Shown here one piece after another: positions 55,023 to 63,669 of a stretch of DNA of 64,000 nucleotides. This DNA is from Pseudomonas duriflava (GTDB taxonomy: Bacteria; Pseudomonadota; Gammaproteobacteria; Pseudomonadales; Pseudomonadaceae). The notes beneath the pieces were generated by a model. It saw only the letters and a program-made list of their open reading frames with translations. It had not been told where the DNA came from and made no database searches. Numbering within the stretch: the first letter of the stretch is position 1; every line of letters begins with the position of its first letter. The translations under genes and the position numbers were made by a program. The stretch covers positions 151,938 to 215,937 of the forward strand of contig NZ_VLKY01000011.1 in NCBI RefSeq assembly GCF_007830155.1. The letters run 5' to 3'.

Positions 55023-56321
55023 TCATGTAAGCAGATCAGCACCTAGCTGGAAGGCAATCCAGACGGCTAGTGCGGTCGCGAAACCCAACGCAATATTTTC
55101 GAACCAGTTGTTCCGGTATTTACCCAGCAGCGATTTCTGGTTGGACATAATCAGCAGGCCAAGCGAAATAACCGGTAGGCCTATAATGTTCAATGCATTT
55201 ACCGCAATGGTAAGAGTCACGAAATTCGGCATACCGGGTAGGGACCAAATCAACGGTGTGACCAAGATGAAAAGCATGAACCACTTATGCATCGGGTCGT
55301 TATGCAGCACCTTGCCGTAGCGTTCGCGGCGGCCGGGGCGGATGTATTGGAAGGCATCGGTGATAAGCATGGGCAATGCTGTTGTCTTGCCGGAGATGCT
55401 TGCAAACAGCGTTGCAAAAACACCCACGAAGAAAATTAACCAGCCGCCTTTGCCAAAATAGAGCTCCAGTGCAGTGCCCAGATCATCCAGCGTATTCACT
55501 TGAATACCGTTGGGTCGTAGGATTTCGGCACCGACTACCCAGATTGCCAGGTTAATAATGATGCCTACGATTACTGCAAACAGGAGGTCGTTACGCTGAA
55601 TGCGCTTGTGCTCAGGCCCCGTCCAGCCTTTCTCTTTCATGACATACGGATGAACGAAGTTGGAGAACGATCCTGCCACGGCACCAATGACCGACACGGC
55701 AACCAGTAGGGCGCCATGAACACCTTCATCCGCCGGAATGCTGAACCCGATAGTGCCGGACAAAATCCCCCCTAGGTCCGGTGTAGCCATGATGGCCAGA
55801 GATAGAAAGGCCAATGTCATAATGGCCAGCAGAAGCTTCATTACCCCCTCGATCATGGTGTAAAAGTTTCGGCCAACAAGCATCCATACGGCCAGCACGA
55901 CGGCTACCGAACACAACAGGGGATGATTGATATGTAGCAAAGTCGATAGGGCCTCGCCCGCGCCCTTGACCATATATGCATTCGTCAGGTGTGCCATGAT
56001 CAAGGCATAGCCAAACATAAAATAAGCAAAAAGAGGATGTAGTTGGGCATAGCCCTGCAAAATGCTCATGCCCTGGTTATTACATAGCTGGAACCGAGCA
56101 ATAATGTTCACGATTAGAAAACGGAGCAGCAGGGAGACGGCCAATACCCACATCATGGCATAGCCATAATTGGAGCCTGCTACCGATGAGGTGATCAGGT
56201 CTCCTGCACCTAGCCAAGAGAGCACAGCAATGATGCCGGGTCCTAATATCTTGACCACATTGGCCAAGGAAAAGCGGGAGATGCCGGTTGCCTTTTTCGA
56301 AGCGGATTCGGTTTGCGCCAC
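55023..56321 (-). CDS. atypical NRAMP-family transporter lacking the metal motif
   Basis: A 432-aa protein with ~11 membrane helices and clear NRAMP order (GPGIIAVLSW in helix 1; SGKTTALPMLITDAFQYI near helix 8). At the metal site, however, helix 1 reads GAGDLITSSVAGS where DPGN is expected, and helix 6 reads GSFSNFVHPYV where MPHN is expected. It therefore probably does not move Mn2+ like the canonical mntH in this window. It starts at a GTG with GAGGG 8 bases upstream. It lies downstream of a 2-hydroxyacid dehydrogenase in the glucarate block, so an organic-anion or other substrate is possible. Function unassigned. Confidence 0.82.
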   Translation of the reverse strand: MAQTESASKKATGISRFSLANVVKILGPGIIAVLSWLGAGDLITSSVAGSNYGYAMMWVLAVSLLLRFLIVNIIARFQLCNNQGMSILQGYAQLHPLFAYFMFGYALIMAHLTNAYMVKGAGEALSTLLHINHPLLCSVAVVLAVWMLVGRNFYTMIEGVMKLLLAIMTLAFLSLAIMATPDLGGILSGTIGFSIPADEGVHGALLVAVSVIGAVAGSFSNFVHPYVMKEKGWTGPEHKRIQRNDLLFAVIVGIIINLAIWVVGAEILRPNGIQVNTLDDLGTALELYFGKGGWLIFFVGVFATLFASISGKTTALPMLITDAFQYIRPGRRERYGKVLHNDPMHKWFMLFILVTPLIWSLPGMPNFVTLTIAVNALNIIGLPVISLGLLIMSNQKSLLGKYRNNWFENIALGFATALAVWIAFQLGADLLT

Positions 56322-56491
56322 GGGATTAACCCTCTGAATAGATTGATTGTTTTTGTCACTATCAAGAGCGTTTCACAGTCCAATGTCGGCAGACCTACTG
56401 CAGGCCATAGAACGGGGTTCAAACAAGCCTGCCTCGTTGGGAGGGGAGCGATGGAACGTTATCGAGTCTCCTGTTCGAAAGGGAAAGGAAC

Positions 56492-56518
56492 GCCTCCTTG
56501 CGCTCATGCAAGGGAGGC
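56492..56518 (-). terminator. hairpin between the hydroxyacid dehydrogenase and the NRAMP-like gene
   Basis: GCCTCC and TTGC pair with GCAA and GGAGGC (one unpaired base) around a 6-base loop, 9 bases after the dehydrogenase stop. The T-rich tail is weak, so read-through into the next gene is likely. Confidence 0.4.
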
Positions 56519-56526
56519 ATGAGCGA

Positions 56527-57477
56527 TTACACGGGCGTTTTGAGCTGCCCGTTTGTGAAATAAAGGGTCAGGTTTTCAAAGGCGAGATCAGCCATGGCCT
56601 GACGAGTCTCGTGAGTGCCGCTGCCCAGGTGGGGCGTCAGGACAACATTGTCCATTTCCAACAACGGTTGGGGCACGTGAGGCTCATGGGCAAAGACATC
56701 AAGCCCGGCACCAGCAATCACGCCGCGTTGCAACGCGTCTACCAGAGCTGCCTCATCTACTACGGAGCCGCGGGCGATATTGATCAGATAGCCATCCTTG
56801 CCTAGGGCCTGGAGTATGTCGGCATCGATCAAATGGTGGGTAGCACTACCACCAGGAACTGCCAACACAAGAAAATCGGCTTGGCTGGCTAAGGTCTTGA
56901 GATCGGGCTCATAGCGATAAGGTACGTCCTGCTGCTGATGGCGACCGTAATAAGCTACCTTCATGTCGAAAGCCGTTACTCGCTTGGCGATCGCCTTGCC
57001 AATATTGCCCAGCCCGACGATACCGCAGGTTTTACCGGCGAGCTTGCGTCCCAGAGGAAACTTTTCCTTTAGCCAGCGGCCGCTGCGCACGAATCGGTCC
57101 GATGCACTGATGCTGCGTGCTACATCGATCAGCAGGGCAAATGCTGTATCGGCCACACAATCATCCAGTACGCCAGGAGTATTACTGATCAGAACGTTTC
57201 GGTCGCGTGCAGTCGCGACATCAATAGCGTCATAACCTACCCCAAAACTGACAATGACCCGCAAATGAGGTAATGCTCGGATGATGTCACCGGTACAGCC
57301 ATGAATACCACTCGTGACAATTCCGTTGATGTCTTCTGCATGGGTAGCCAAAAAGTGTTTCGGATCGTCGGTTTCCCATAAGCGGTGCGTTTTATAGGTG
57401 GACTCGATCCGCTGTTGCAGGGAAGGAAACAGTGGGCCGATCAATAGCAAGGTGGGCGATTGTGACGTGTCGCTCAT
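56527..57477 (-). CDS. D-isomer 2-hydroxyacid dehydrogenase (hydroxypyruvate/glyoxylate reductase type)
   Basis: A 316-aa NAD(P)-dependent oxidoreductase. The cofactor loop is GIVGLGNIGKAIA. The catalytic triad is Arg236 (INIARGSVV), Glu265 (VFAHEP) and His283 (TPHLGSGT). It resembles the glyoxylate/hydroxypyruvate reductase subgroup; the exact substrate is not readable. AGGAG precedes the ATG. It is separated from tctA by a good terminator, so it may have its own promoter. In sugar-acid clusters such enzymes reduce tartronate-semialdehyde-like or hydroxypyruvate by-products. Confidence 0.88.
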   Translation of the reverse strand: MSDTSQSPTLLLIGPLFPSLQQRIESTYKTHRLWETDDPKHFLATHAEDINGIVTSGIHGCTGDIIRALPHLRVIVSFGVGYDAIDVATARDRNVLISNTPGVLDDCVADTAFALLIDVARSISASDRFVRSGRWLKEKFPLGRKLAGKTCGIVGLGNIGKAIAKRVTAFDMKVAYYGRHQQQDVPYRYEPDLKTLASQADFLVLAVPGGSATHHLIDADILQALGKDGYLINIARGSVVDEAALVDALQRGVIAGAGLDVFAHEPHVPQPLLEMDNVVLTPHLGSGTHETRQAMADLAFENLTLYFTNGQLKTPV

Positions 57478-57600
57478 GAAGGGTCTCCTGTAAAGATAAC
57501 GGGGTGTAGGTCCGTGTGGTCTCTCCTGGCGGTCAGCCCGCTTCGTTCGTTCTATTACGTGGTATCACGCAGGTGGCACAGGGCTGAACTTATTAAAAGA

Positions 57601-57624
57601 GGCCCGGTGTAGAAGCACCGGGCC
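57601..57624 (-). terminator. rho-independent terminator after tctA
   Basis: Perfect 9-bp arms GGCCCGGTG and CACCGGGCC around a 6-base loop, followed on the minus strand by TCTTTTAAT, 8 bases beyond the tctA stop. Confidence 0.85.
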
Positions 57625-57631
57625 GGGACTG

Positions 57632-59155
57632 TCACGAGCGTAACAACTCGGCGGCTCCGTTTTTTTTCTGCGGACGCAGGGTGCCGTAGACATGCCAGGC
57701 GATTGAAAAAACAGCCAGCAGCAAAAAGGTGGCGCAAATCGGGTTAGTCAGGAATCCCGTGAAGTTTCCGTCTGAAAGCATCAGTCCACGGCGCAGATTG
57801 GTTTCGGCCATCGGCCCGAGAATGAAGCCGATGATGAAGGGGGCCGCAGGAATGCCCCCTTTTACAAAGCCGTAGCCGATCAGGCCGAACAGCAGGATGG
57901 TCCAGATATCAAAGATGCGACTGCTAAGGCCAAAGGCACCTACTACGCACAGCACCAGGATGATAGGCAGGAGGATATGTTTGGGGACGGCCAGTAGCTT
58001 AATAAAGATCCGCAATCCATAGAATTCCAGTACCAACATCATGACAGAGGCCAGGAGCAGGGCGGCGAAGATCGTATAGACCAGACTGCCCTGGCTCATG
58101 AACAGCATTGGCCCAGGCTGAATGCCATGGATCATGAAGCCGCCCAGCAGAATAGCCGTCACGGCATCGCCTGGGATTCCCAGGGTCAGCAACGGAATCA
58201 TCGCGCCGCCAATACCAGCATTATTAGCTGTTTCACTGGCGACCACCCCATCGATAACACCCTTGCCGAACTTTTCGGGATATTTCGAGCGTTTCTTGGC
58301 CACGATGTAGGACACGATGTTCGAAGTGCCAGCTCCTACACCCGGCAGAATGCCAATGCCGATACCAATCAGAGAAGAGCGGATCGCGTTGGGCAGTTGG
58401 CTGACGAATTCCTTCATCGAAAACCCGAATCCCTTGATCTGCCTCATGCTGACCGTGGCCACCGTAGCCTTGCGCTCGGCTCTTACGCTTTCGGCTACCT
58501 TAATGATCTCCGAAATGGCGAAGATGCCTACCAGCACGGTAAGAATCTCAAAGCCGCTGTTCAAATTGGGCGTATCAAAGGTAAAGCGGCGAATGGCATC
58601 AACCGGTGCGATTCCCACTGTAGCAAAGACAAAGCCCATCACACCGGAGAACAGTCCTTTAATCATCGAGCCGGTCGAGAGCGTAGCAATCAATGTCAGA
58701 GAGAAAATCGCAATCCCAAAATATTCATGCGGGCCAAACCGCAAGGCGATCTTGGCCAGCCAGGGTGCGATGAACATCAGCGCGGCGATACTCAGGATCG
58801 TACCGATAAACGAGAACACGATTCCAGCACCCAGCGCCTTGACTCCTTCGCCTTTTTCCATCATCGGCGCGCCGTCGAATGTAGTGGCGATAGAAGAGGG
58901 AGTGCCTGGAATCTTTAGCAGAATGGCAGAAATCAGCCCTCCCGAAGTCGCGCCGATATACAGTGATACCAATAACGATAGACCGGCAGCGGGTCCCATG
59001 GTGTAAGTCAAAGGCAGGCTCAACGCAATGGCCATCACGGCGGTAAGACCAGGTACAGCACCGAAGACAATGCCGACTGCTACACCGAGGGTAATAAGAA
59101 CTAGAATCTGCAGCGAAAATACAGCGGAAAAACCTTCCTGCAAGAGTTCGAGCAT
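57632..59155 (-). CDS. tctA: tripartite tricarboxylate transporter large permease (TctA family)
   Basis: A 507-aa large membrane subunit with ~11-12 helices. Family landmarks: GAVPGLTAVMAIALSLPLTY near the N-terminus, GATSGGLISAILLKIPGTP and, later, GIGGAMIPLLTLGIPGDAVTAILL. It forms the channel with TctB, while the periplasmic TctC delivers the ligand. AAGGAG precedes the ATG. Its position after gudD, tctC and tctB suggests a sugar diacid (such as glucarate/galactarate) or tartronate-like ligand rather than citrate, but this is inference. Confidence 0.94.
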   Translation of the reverse strand: MLELLQEGFSAVFSLQILVLITLGVAVGIVFGAVPGLTAVMAIALSLPLTYTMGPAAGLSLLVSLYIGATSGGLISAILLKIPGTPSSIATTFDGAPMMEKGEGVKALGAGIVFSFIGTILSIAALMFIAPWLAKIALRFGPHEYFGIAIFSLTLIATLSTGSMIKGLFSGVMGFVFATVGIAPVDAIRRFTFDTPNLNSGFEILTVLVGIFAISEIIKVAESVRAERKATVATVSMRQIKGFGFSMKEFVSQLPNAIRSSLIGIGIGILPGVGAGTSNIVSYIVAKKRSKYPEKFGKGVIDGVVASETANNAGIGGAMIPLLTLGIPGDAVTAILLGGFMIHGIQPGPMLFMSQGSLVYTIFAALLLASVMMLVLEFYGLRIFIKLLAVPKHILLPIILVLCVVGAFGLSSRIFDIWTILLFGLIGYGFVKGGIPAAPFIIGFILGPMAETNLRRGLMLSDGNFTGFLTNPICATFLLLAVFSIAWHVYGTLRPQKKNGAAELLRS

Positions 59156-59165
59156 GGCCGTCTCC

Positions 59166-59639
59166 TTAGAGGTCCAGGAATCCGGCTGGCAGCATCAGAT
59201 CGAAGCCATGGCGGAAGATAAAGTAGATGGAGACCGAGGCGACAGCGGCGATGATCAGGTAACTTACATGTTTCACACGCTGGCTGACGGGCGTTAATAC
59301 CATGAACTGAAGATACAGATACACCGTCGTCATGAGCAGAAAGCCAACGGCTTTCAGCAGAGCAGCGTAGAGAACAATCAACCCTAAGGTTTTAAGTACG
59401 GTAGCGTAATCAATCGGTGTGTTGTCATCTTCCGATTCCGCCTGGGAGGTGGCCGGTTTTCTACTTGCGATCAATTGCAGTATGCCCAGTAGGCATAGGA
59501 TAAAGGCTAGGACATAAGGGACGAACGCTGCATCAATGAAGCCTTTGCGGGGTAGGTTCATTGTCATGAACAGGTAAGACAGACCAGCGCCGAGCATCAC
59601 CACGCCGATCACAAGCTCTTTTTTCTTGTGGCCTTCCAT
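59166..59639 (-). CDS. tctB: tripartite tricarboxylate transporter small permease (TctB family)
   Basis: A 157-aa small membrane subunit with four predicted helices and a charged cytoplasmic stretch (~65-75). The C-terminal IFRHGFDLMLPAGFLDL (RHGFDLMLPAG) is a typical ending. It sits 10 bases upstream of tctA and 62 bases downstream of tctC. Sequence conservation in this family is low, so the call rests mainly on size, topology and position. Confidence 0.9.
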   Translation of the reverse strand: MEGHKKKELVIGVVMLGAGLSYLFMTMNLPRKGFIDAAFVPYVLAFILCLLGILQLIASRKPATSQAESEDDNTPIDYATVLKTLGLIVLYAALLKAVGFLLMTTVYLYLQFMVLTPVSQRVKHVSYLIIAAVASVSIYFIFRHGFDLMLPAGFLDL

Positions 59640-59662
59640 ATAGAGTCCTCACACGGAAAAGC

Positions 59663-59691
59663 AGCGCAGGTTTGTTAGTTGAGCCTGCGCT
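59663..59691 (-). terminator. attenuating hairpin between tctC and tctB
   Basis: Arms AGCGCAGG and CCTGCGCT pair perfectly around a 13-base loop, followed on the minus strand by GCTTTTCC. It lies inside the operon, so it probably reduces read-through or protects the tctC mRNA, giving more binding protein than permease. Confidence 0.5.
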
Positions 59692-59701
59692 GGTAGGGTG
59701 G

Positions 59702-60673
59702 TTACTTGTTTTGCTGCAGCAAATCCTTGTATTGCATGAACGTTTCGCGTGTTTCCTTCAGGCGGGCTATGGCTTCTTCCGTGTTGTAATAGCTCACCGG
59801 CTGTTTGAAGCCTTGCTCGAGATCCTTCGCATAGGCAGGCATCTCAGTGATTTGCTTCATGATGTCAGCCATCTTTTTTACAATGGCCGGGTCTGTTCCT
59901 TTAGGGAAAGCAATGACATAAGGCTTGTCTACAACAAAGTCGATACCCTGTTCCTTGAAGGTTTTTACATCGCCCAAGAGTGGGTTCGGTTCTTCGTTGG
60001 GCTGCGCCAGAATCGTCATGTCACTCGTTTTGACATAATCCTGTACGGCCCCATAACTCACGGCCGACATGTCGATACGGCCGCCTAATAAGGAGGTCAC
60101 TTTTTCGGCAGCCGAGCCGGTATCGACCATCTTGAGTTCTATTCCGGCAAGCTTCTGAAAGATCAGTCCTTGCAAATGCGAGAAGCCGCCTAACTCCGTT
60201 CCATAGATAACGCTGTTGGGCTTCGCTTTGGCTTTTTGGATGAGAGCATCCAGCGTATCAATACCGGACGCTTTTCCTGATACAAAAACCGCGCCCTTGT
60301 CTACTCCAGCGATACAGGACACATCGAAGGCATCGTAGCCGTAGTCGATCAGGCCGGAGACCTCATTGACAACTAACTGGCCGACATGGGCAAACAAGAT
60401 CGTATTGCCGTTGGGTTCAGCCTCTTTGACCTGTGAGGTGGCTACGGAGCCGCCACCACCGCCCATGTTGGTAATGACCATCGACTTGCCCGTGATCTGG
60501 TTAAAGTACTTGGCCATCGTCCGAGCATTGAAATCGGTGTCGCCACCCGCACTGGCAGGCACGATGACCTGGACGGGACGGGTGGGCCACTTGGTTTCTT
60601 CCGCAGCGAGCGCACTGATGGCAGTCAGTGAAACGAAAGCGGTTACAAGGGAGGCGCACAGTGCTTTTTTCAT
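59702..60673 (-). CDS. tctC: tripartite tricarboxylate transporter substrate-binding protein (TctC family)
   Basis: A 323-aa periplasmic binding protein. The signal peptide ends in ALAAEE. WPTRPVQVIVPASAGGDTDFNAR is the usual N-terminal ligand motif of Bug/TctC proteins. The closed fold contains a GTELGGFSHLQGLIF segment and DKPYVIAFPKGTDPAIV. It follows gudD by 55 bases with a good AGGAG site, so it shares the glucarate transcript. The ligand is not readable; sugar diacid is likely from context. Confidence 0.92.
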   Translation of the reverse strand: MKKALCASLVTAFVSLTAISALAAEETKWPTRPVQVIVPASAGGDTDFNARTMAKYFNQITGKSMVITNMGGGGGSVATSQVKEAEPNGNTILFAHVGQLVVNEVSGLIDYGYDAFDVSCIAGVDKGAVFVSGKASGIDTLDALIQKAKAKPNSVIYGTELGGFSHLQGLIFQKLAGIELKMVDTGSAAEKVTSLLGGRIDMSAVSYGAVQDYVKTSDMTILAQPNEEPNPLLGDVKTFKEQGIDFVVDKPYVIAFPKGTDPAIVKKMADIMKQITEMPAYAKDLEQGFKQPVSYYNTEEAIARLKETRETFMQYKDLLQQNK

Positions 60674-60728
60674 TATTTTACTCCTAAGGTACGGTTACGC
60701 TGCGTAGGGCGATCTACGTTGGGGCTGT

Positions 60729-62087
60729 TCAGCGCACCAGGCAGGGGCGCTTGTTATCAAAGATCCAATTCGGAACCAGGAACTGCATGGCGACCGAGTC
60801 ATCACGCGCGCCCAGGCCCATCCCCTTGTAGAGCTCATGGGCTTTGGCTACCTGGTCCATATCGATTTCTACACCCAGCCCTGGCTTTTGCGGCACGGCT
60901 ACCAGACCATTCTTGATCTGGAACGGCTCCTTGGTCAGACGCTGGCCGTCCTGCCAGATCCAGTGCGTGTCGATAGCTGTGATTTTGCCGGGTGCAGCGG
61001 CAGCAACATGGGTGAACATTGCCAGAGAAATGTCGAAGTGGTTATTGGAATGCGAACCCCAGGTCAGCCCCCAGTCATTGCACATCTGTGCCACACGTAC
61101 GGAGCCTTGCATGGTCCAGAAGTGCGGGTCGGCTAGTGGAATGTCTACCGATTGCAACTGGATAGCATGGCCCATCTGGCGCCAGTCGGTGGCGATCATG
61201 TTGGTGGCGGTAGGCAGGCCTGTTGCTCGTCGAAACTCGGCCATGACTTCGCGGCCGGAATAACCATTCTCGGCACCGCATGGGTCTTCCGCATAGGCCA
61301 GCACATGGTGCTGGTCACGGCACAACGCGATGGCTTCCTTTAATGACCAGGCACCGTTGGGGTCCAGCGTGATGCGAGCCTCCGGGAAGCGCTCGGCCAG
61401 TGCCGTCACCGCTTCGATCTCCTCCTCACCGCGCAGTACGCCGCCTTTCAATTTGAAATCGTTGAAACCGTAGCGTGCATAGGCCGCCTCAGCTAGACGA
61501 ACAATCGCTTCAGGCGTCATGGCTTCTTCATGACGTACACGGAACCAGTCGTTTTCAGCCTCGGGCTCGCTGCGATAGGCCAGGTTGGTCTTGGTACGGT
61601 CGCCTACGTAGAACAAGTAGCCCAGCATTTCTACAGCATCACGTTGCTGACCCTCACCCAGAAGAGCGGCTACTGGCACATTAAGGTGCTGGCCCAGTAG
61701 GTCGAGCAGAGCGGCTTCTACGGCGGTAACAGCGTGGATGGTGATACGCAGATCAAATGTCTGCAGTCCGCGGCCAGCAGAGTCACGGTCAGCAAAGGTA
61801 CTGCGCATTTGGTTGAGAATATTGTTATAGGCCCCGATAGGCTGCCCCACGATCAGGCTGCGCGCGTCTTCCAGGGTCTGACGGATTTTTTCGCCACCCG
61901 GCACTTCGCCAACCCCTGTGTGGCCAGCGTTGTCCTTGATCAGGATGATATTACGAGTAAAGAACGGACCATGAGCGCCACTGAGGTTAAGCAGCATGCC
62001 GTCATGCCCGGCAACGGGGATAACTTGCATGTCTGTGATAACCGGTGCGTGTGTCAATGCGTCGTGATTAACCTGGGCGTTCATCAT
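60729..62087 (-). CDS. gudD: D-glucarate dehydratase
   Basis: Mg-dependent enolase-superfamily enzyme converting D-glucarate to 5-dehydro-4-deoxyglucarate. 452 aa, like E. coli GudD. The N-terminal lid has [20 protein letters not shown]. The barrel has FKLKGGV (general-base Lys), DPNGAW and EDPCG as metal ligands, MIATDW and the His in [16 protein letters not shown]. It may also accept L-idarate. Two adjacent ATG codons start the frame (62087 or 62084). It lies between the MFS gene and tctC. Confidence 0.95.
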   Translation of the reverse strand: MMNAQVNHDALTHAPVITDMQVIPVAGHDGMLLNLSGAHGPFFTRNIILIKDNAGHTGVGEVPGGEKIRQTLEDARSLIVGQPIGAYNNILNQMRSTFADRDSAGRGLQTFDLRITIHAVTAVEAALLDLLGQHLNVPVAALLGEGQQRDAVEMLGYLFYVGDRTKTNLAYRSEPEAENDWFRVRHEEAMTPEAIVRLAEAAYARYGFNDFKLKGGVLRGEEEIEAVTALAERFPEARITLDPNGAWSLKEAIALCRDQHHVLAYAEDPCGAENGYSGREVMAEFRRATGLPTATNMIATDWRQMGHAIQLQSVDIPLADPHFWTMQGSVRVAQMCNDWGLTWGSHSNNHFDISLAMFTHVAAAAPGKITAIDTHWIWQDGQRLTKEPFQIKNGLVAVPQKPGLGVEIDMDQVAKAHELYKGMGLGARDDSVAMQFLVPNWIFDNKRPCLVR

Positions 62088-62192
62088 TATTCCTCTTGTA
62101 CGCGATAGGCTGTAACTAAACGTGGCGCTAGGCCTTTATGGTGTGTTCGATGAGTAACGCCTGGCCGCTCTACGCTGCCAGGCAAAGACGTA

Positions 62193-63536
62193 CTACGCTG
62201 TCCGGCTTTCAAAAACAGGTTCACCCGAATCCGGCTTTTGCCCCTTAGGTGTCGTACGGGCAAAGAACACCACGACAGCAGCCAGGATCGAGGTACAGGC
62301 CAAACCGTAGAGGCCACCCTGAATCGAACCGGTCCGCTCTTCGAGAATGCCGAATACCGTCGGTGCCACGAATCCGCCTAGATTGCCCACAGAATTAATC
62401 AAGGCCAGTACAGCAGCTGCGATGCGTGCGTCCAGGTAGGCTTGTGGAATAGGCCAGAAGGAGGAAGACGCTGATTTGAACCCAATGGCAGCGAAACAGA
62501 TAGCGACATACGCGAAGATCGGGCCGCCGGTCGTAGACATGAACATGCCTGCCGCCGCAATGAGCAGGGCAACGGCTACCCAGGCTTGCTGAAACTTCCA
62601 GCGCGCGGACCCTGAAGCAAAGAGATACATGGCTACGATCGAGATGATCCAAGGTACGGAGTTGAACAATCCAACCTCGAAATCACTGATGTTGCCCATT
62701 TTCTTGATGATGCTGGGCAGCCAGAACGTCGCGGCATAAATAGTCAGCTGGATGGCAAAGTAGATCAGGCAGAAAAGGGCAATCTGCGTGTCCTTGAGCA
62801 GTTGTAGCAAGGTTGGCTTGACCGTTTGTGCCTGCTCACGCTGGCGCTGCTCTTCAGCGATGGCCTCCACCAGCGCATCCTGCTCCTCACGTTTGAGCCA
62901 TTTGGCATCATGAGGCAAGGAGTCCAGCCAGAACCAGACAAATCCGCACAGAGCTACGGAAAAGAGTCCTTCGATCAGGAACATCCACTGCCAGCCATGC
63001 AGGCCCAGGCCTTCGATTTGCAGCAAGGCACCAGTCACAGGGCCGGAAATGATCGAGGCGATGGCCGAGCCGGAAAGAAAGAGTGCAATCGCCTTGCCGC
63101 GTTCAGCACCTGGTAGCCAGCGTGTGAAGTAATAGATGACACCCGGGAAGAAGCCCGCTTCGGCCACACCAAGCAGAAAGCGCAGGATGTAAAAGTGCGT
63201 TTCGTTCTGGATGAACGCCATCATGGCGGCCACGATGCCCCAGGTGGCCATGATACGTGTCAGCCAGGCGCGTGCGCCGACCCGTTGCAGCAGAATGTTG
63301 GATGGCACCTCAAAGAGTGCGTAACCCACAAAGAACAGGCCTGCCCCAAGACCATAGGCAGCTACGCCAATGCCAAGGTCGGTCTGCAGATGGTTTTTGA
63401 CAAAGCCGATATTCACGCGATCAATGTAATTGACGATGAACATGAGGATGAACAACGGTAGAACGTGCCGTTTAACCTTGGCAACGGCAGTGGCCAGCGT
63501 CTCGGCTGAATATGCTGAGGAGGGGGTGTAACTCAT
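62193..63536 (-). CDS. gudP: MFS transporter for glucarate/galactarate (GudP-like)
   Basis: A 447-aa anion:cation symporter family member with 12 predicted helices. Typical segments are FIVNYIDRVNIGFVKNHL (YxDRxN motif in helix 1) and RFLLGVAEAGFFPGVIYYFTRWLP (helix 4-5). GGGAG precedes the ATG. It lies between kdgD and gudD in the same direction, so sugar-diacid uptake is very likely. The presence of both this MFS and a TctABC system in one block is noteworthy. Confidence 0.9.
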   Translation of the reverse strand: MSYTPSSAYSAETLATAVAKVKRHVLPLFILMFIVNYIDRVNIGFVKNHLQTDLGIGVAAYGLGAGLFFVGYALFEVPSNILLQRVGARAWLTRIMATWGIVAAMMAFIQNETHFYILRFLLGVAEAGFFPGVIYYFTRWLPGAERGKAIALFLSGSAIASIISGPVTGALLQIEGLGLHGWQWMFLIEGLFSVALCGFVWFWLDSLPHDAKWLKREEQDALVEAIAEEQRQREQAQTVKPTLLQLLKDTQIALFCLIYFAIQLTIYAATFWLPSIIKKMGNISDFEVGLFNSVPWIISIVAMYLFASGSARWKFQQAWVAVALLIAAAGMFMSTTGGPIFAYVAICFAAIGFKSASSSFWPIPQAYLDARIAAAVLALINSVGNLGGFVAPTVFGILEERTGSIQGGLYGLACTSILAAVVVFFARTTPKGQKPDSGEPVFESRTA

Positions 63537-63617
63537 AGACGTTCTCCCACTGTTATTCTTGTGGCGGGTAACGGTTTATGGGTGGAGCAGGATAATGCTG
63601 CCCCGGAAATAAAAAGA

Positions 63618-63661
63618 GGCTCGGCGGAAATGGGCACACCTGTATAAAGCGCCGCCGAACC
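63618..63661 (-). terminator. terminator or attenuator between kdgD and gudP
   Basis: On the minus strand GGTTCGGCGG and CCGCCGAGCC form a stem (one G-T pair) around a 24-base loop, followed by TCTTTTTATTT. It lies directly after the kdgD stop. It may end a kdgD transcript or act as a partial stop before gudP. Confidence 0.7.
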
Positions 63662-63669
63662 AAGAGCTG

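Noticed and set aside
58127..59006. Long plus-strand open frames opposite tctA
   Set aside because: They mirror the codon pattern of tctA, are rich in Arg/His/Pro/Ser without motifs, and lack ribosome sites.
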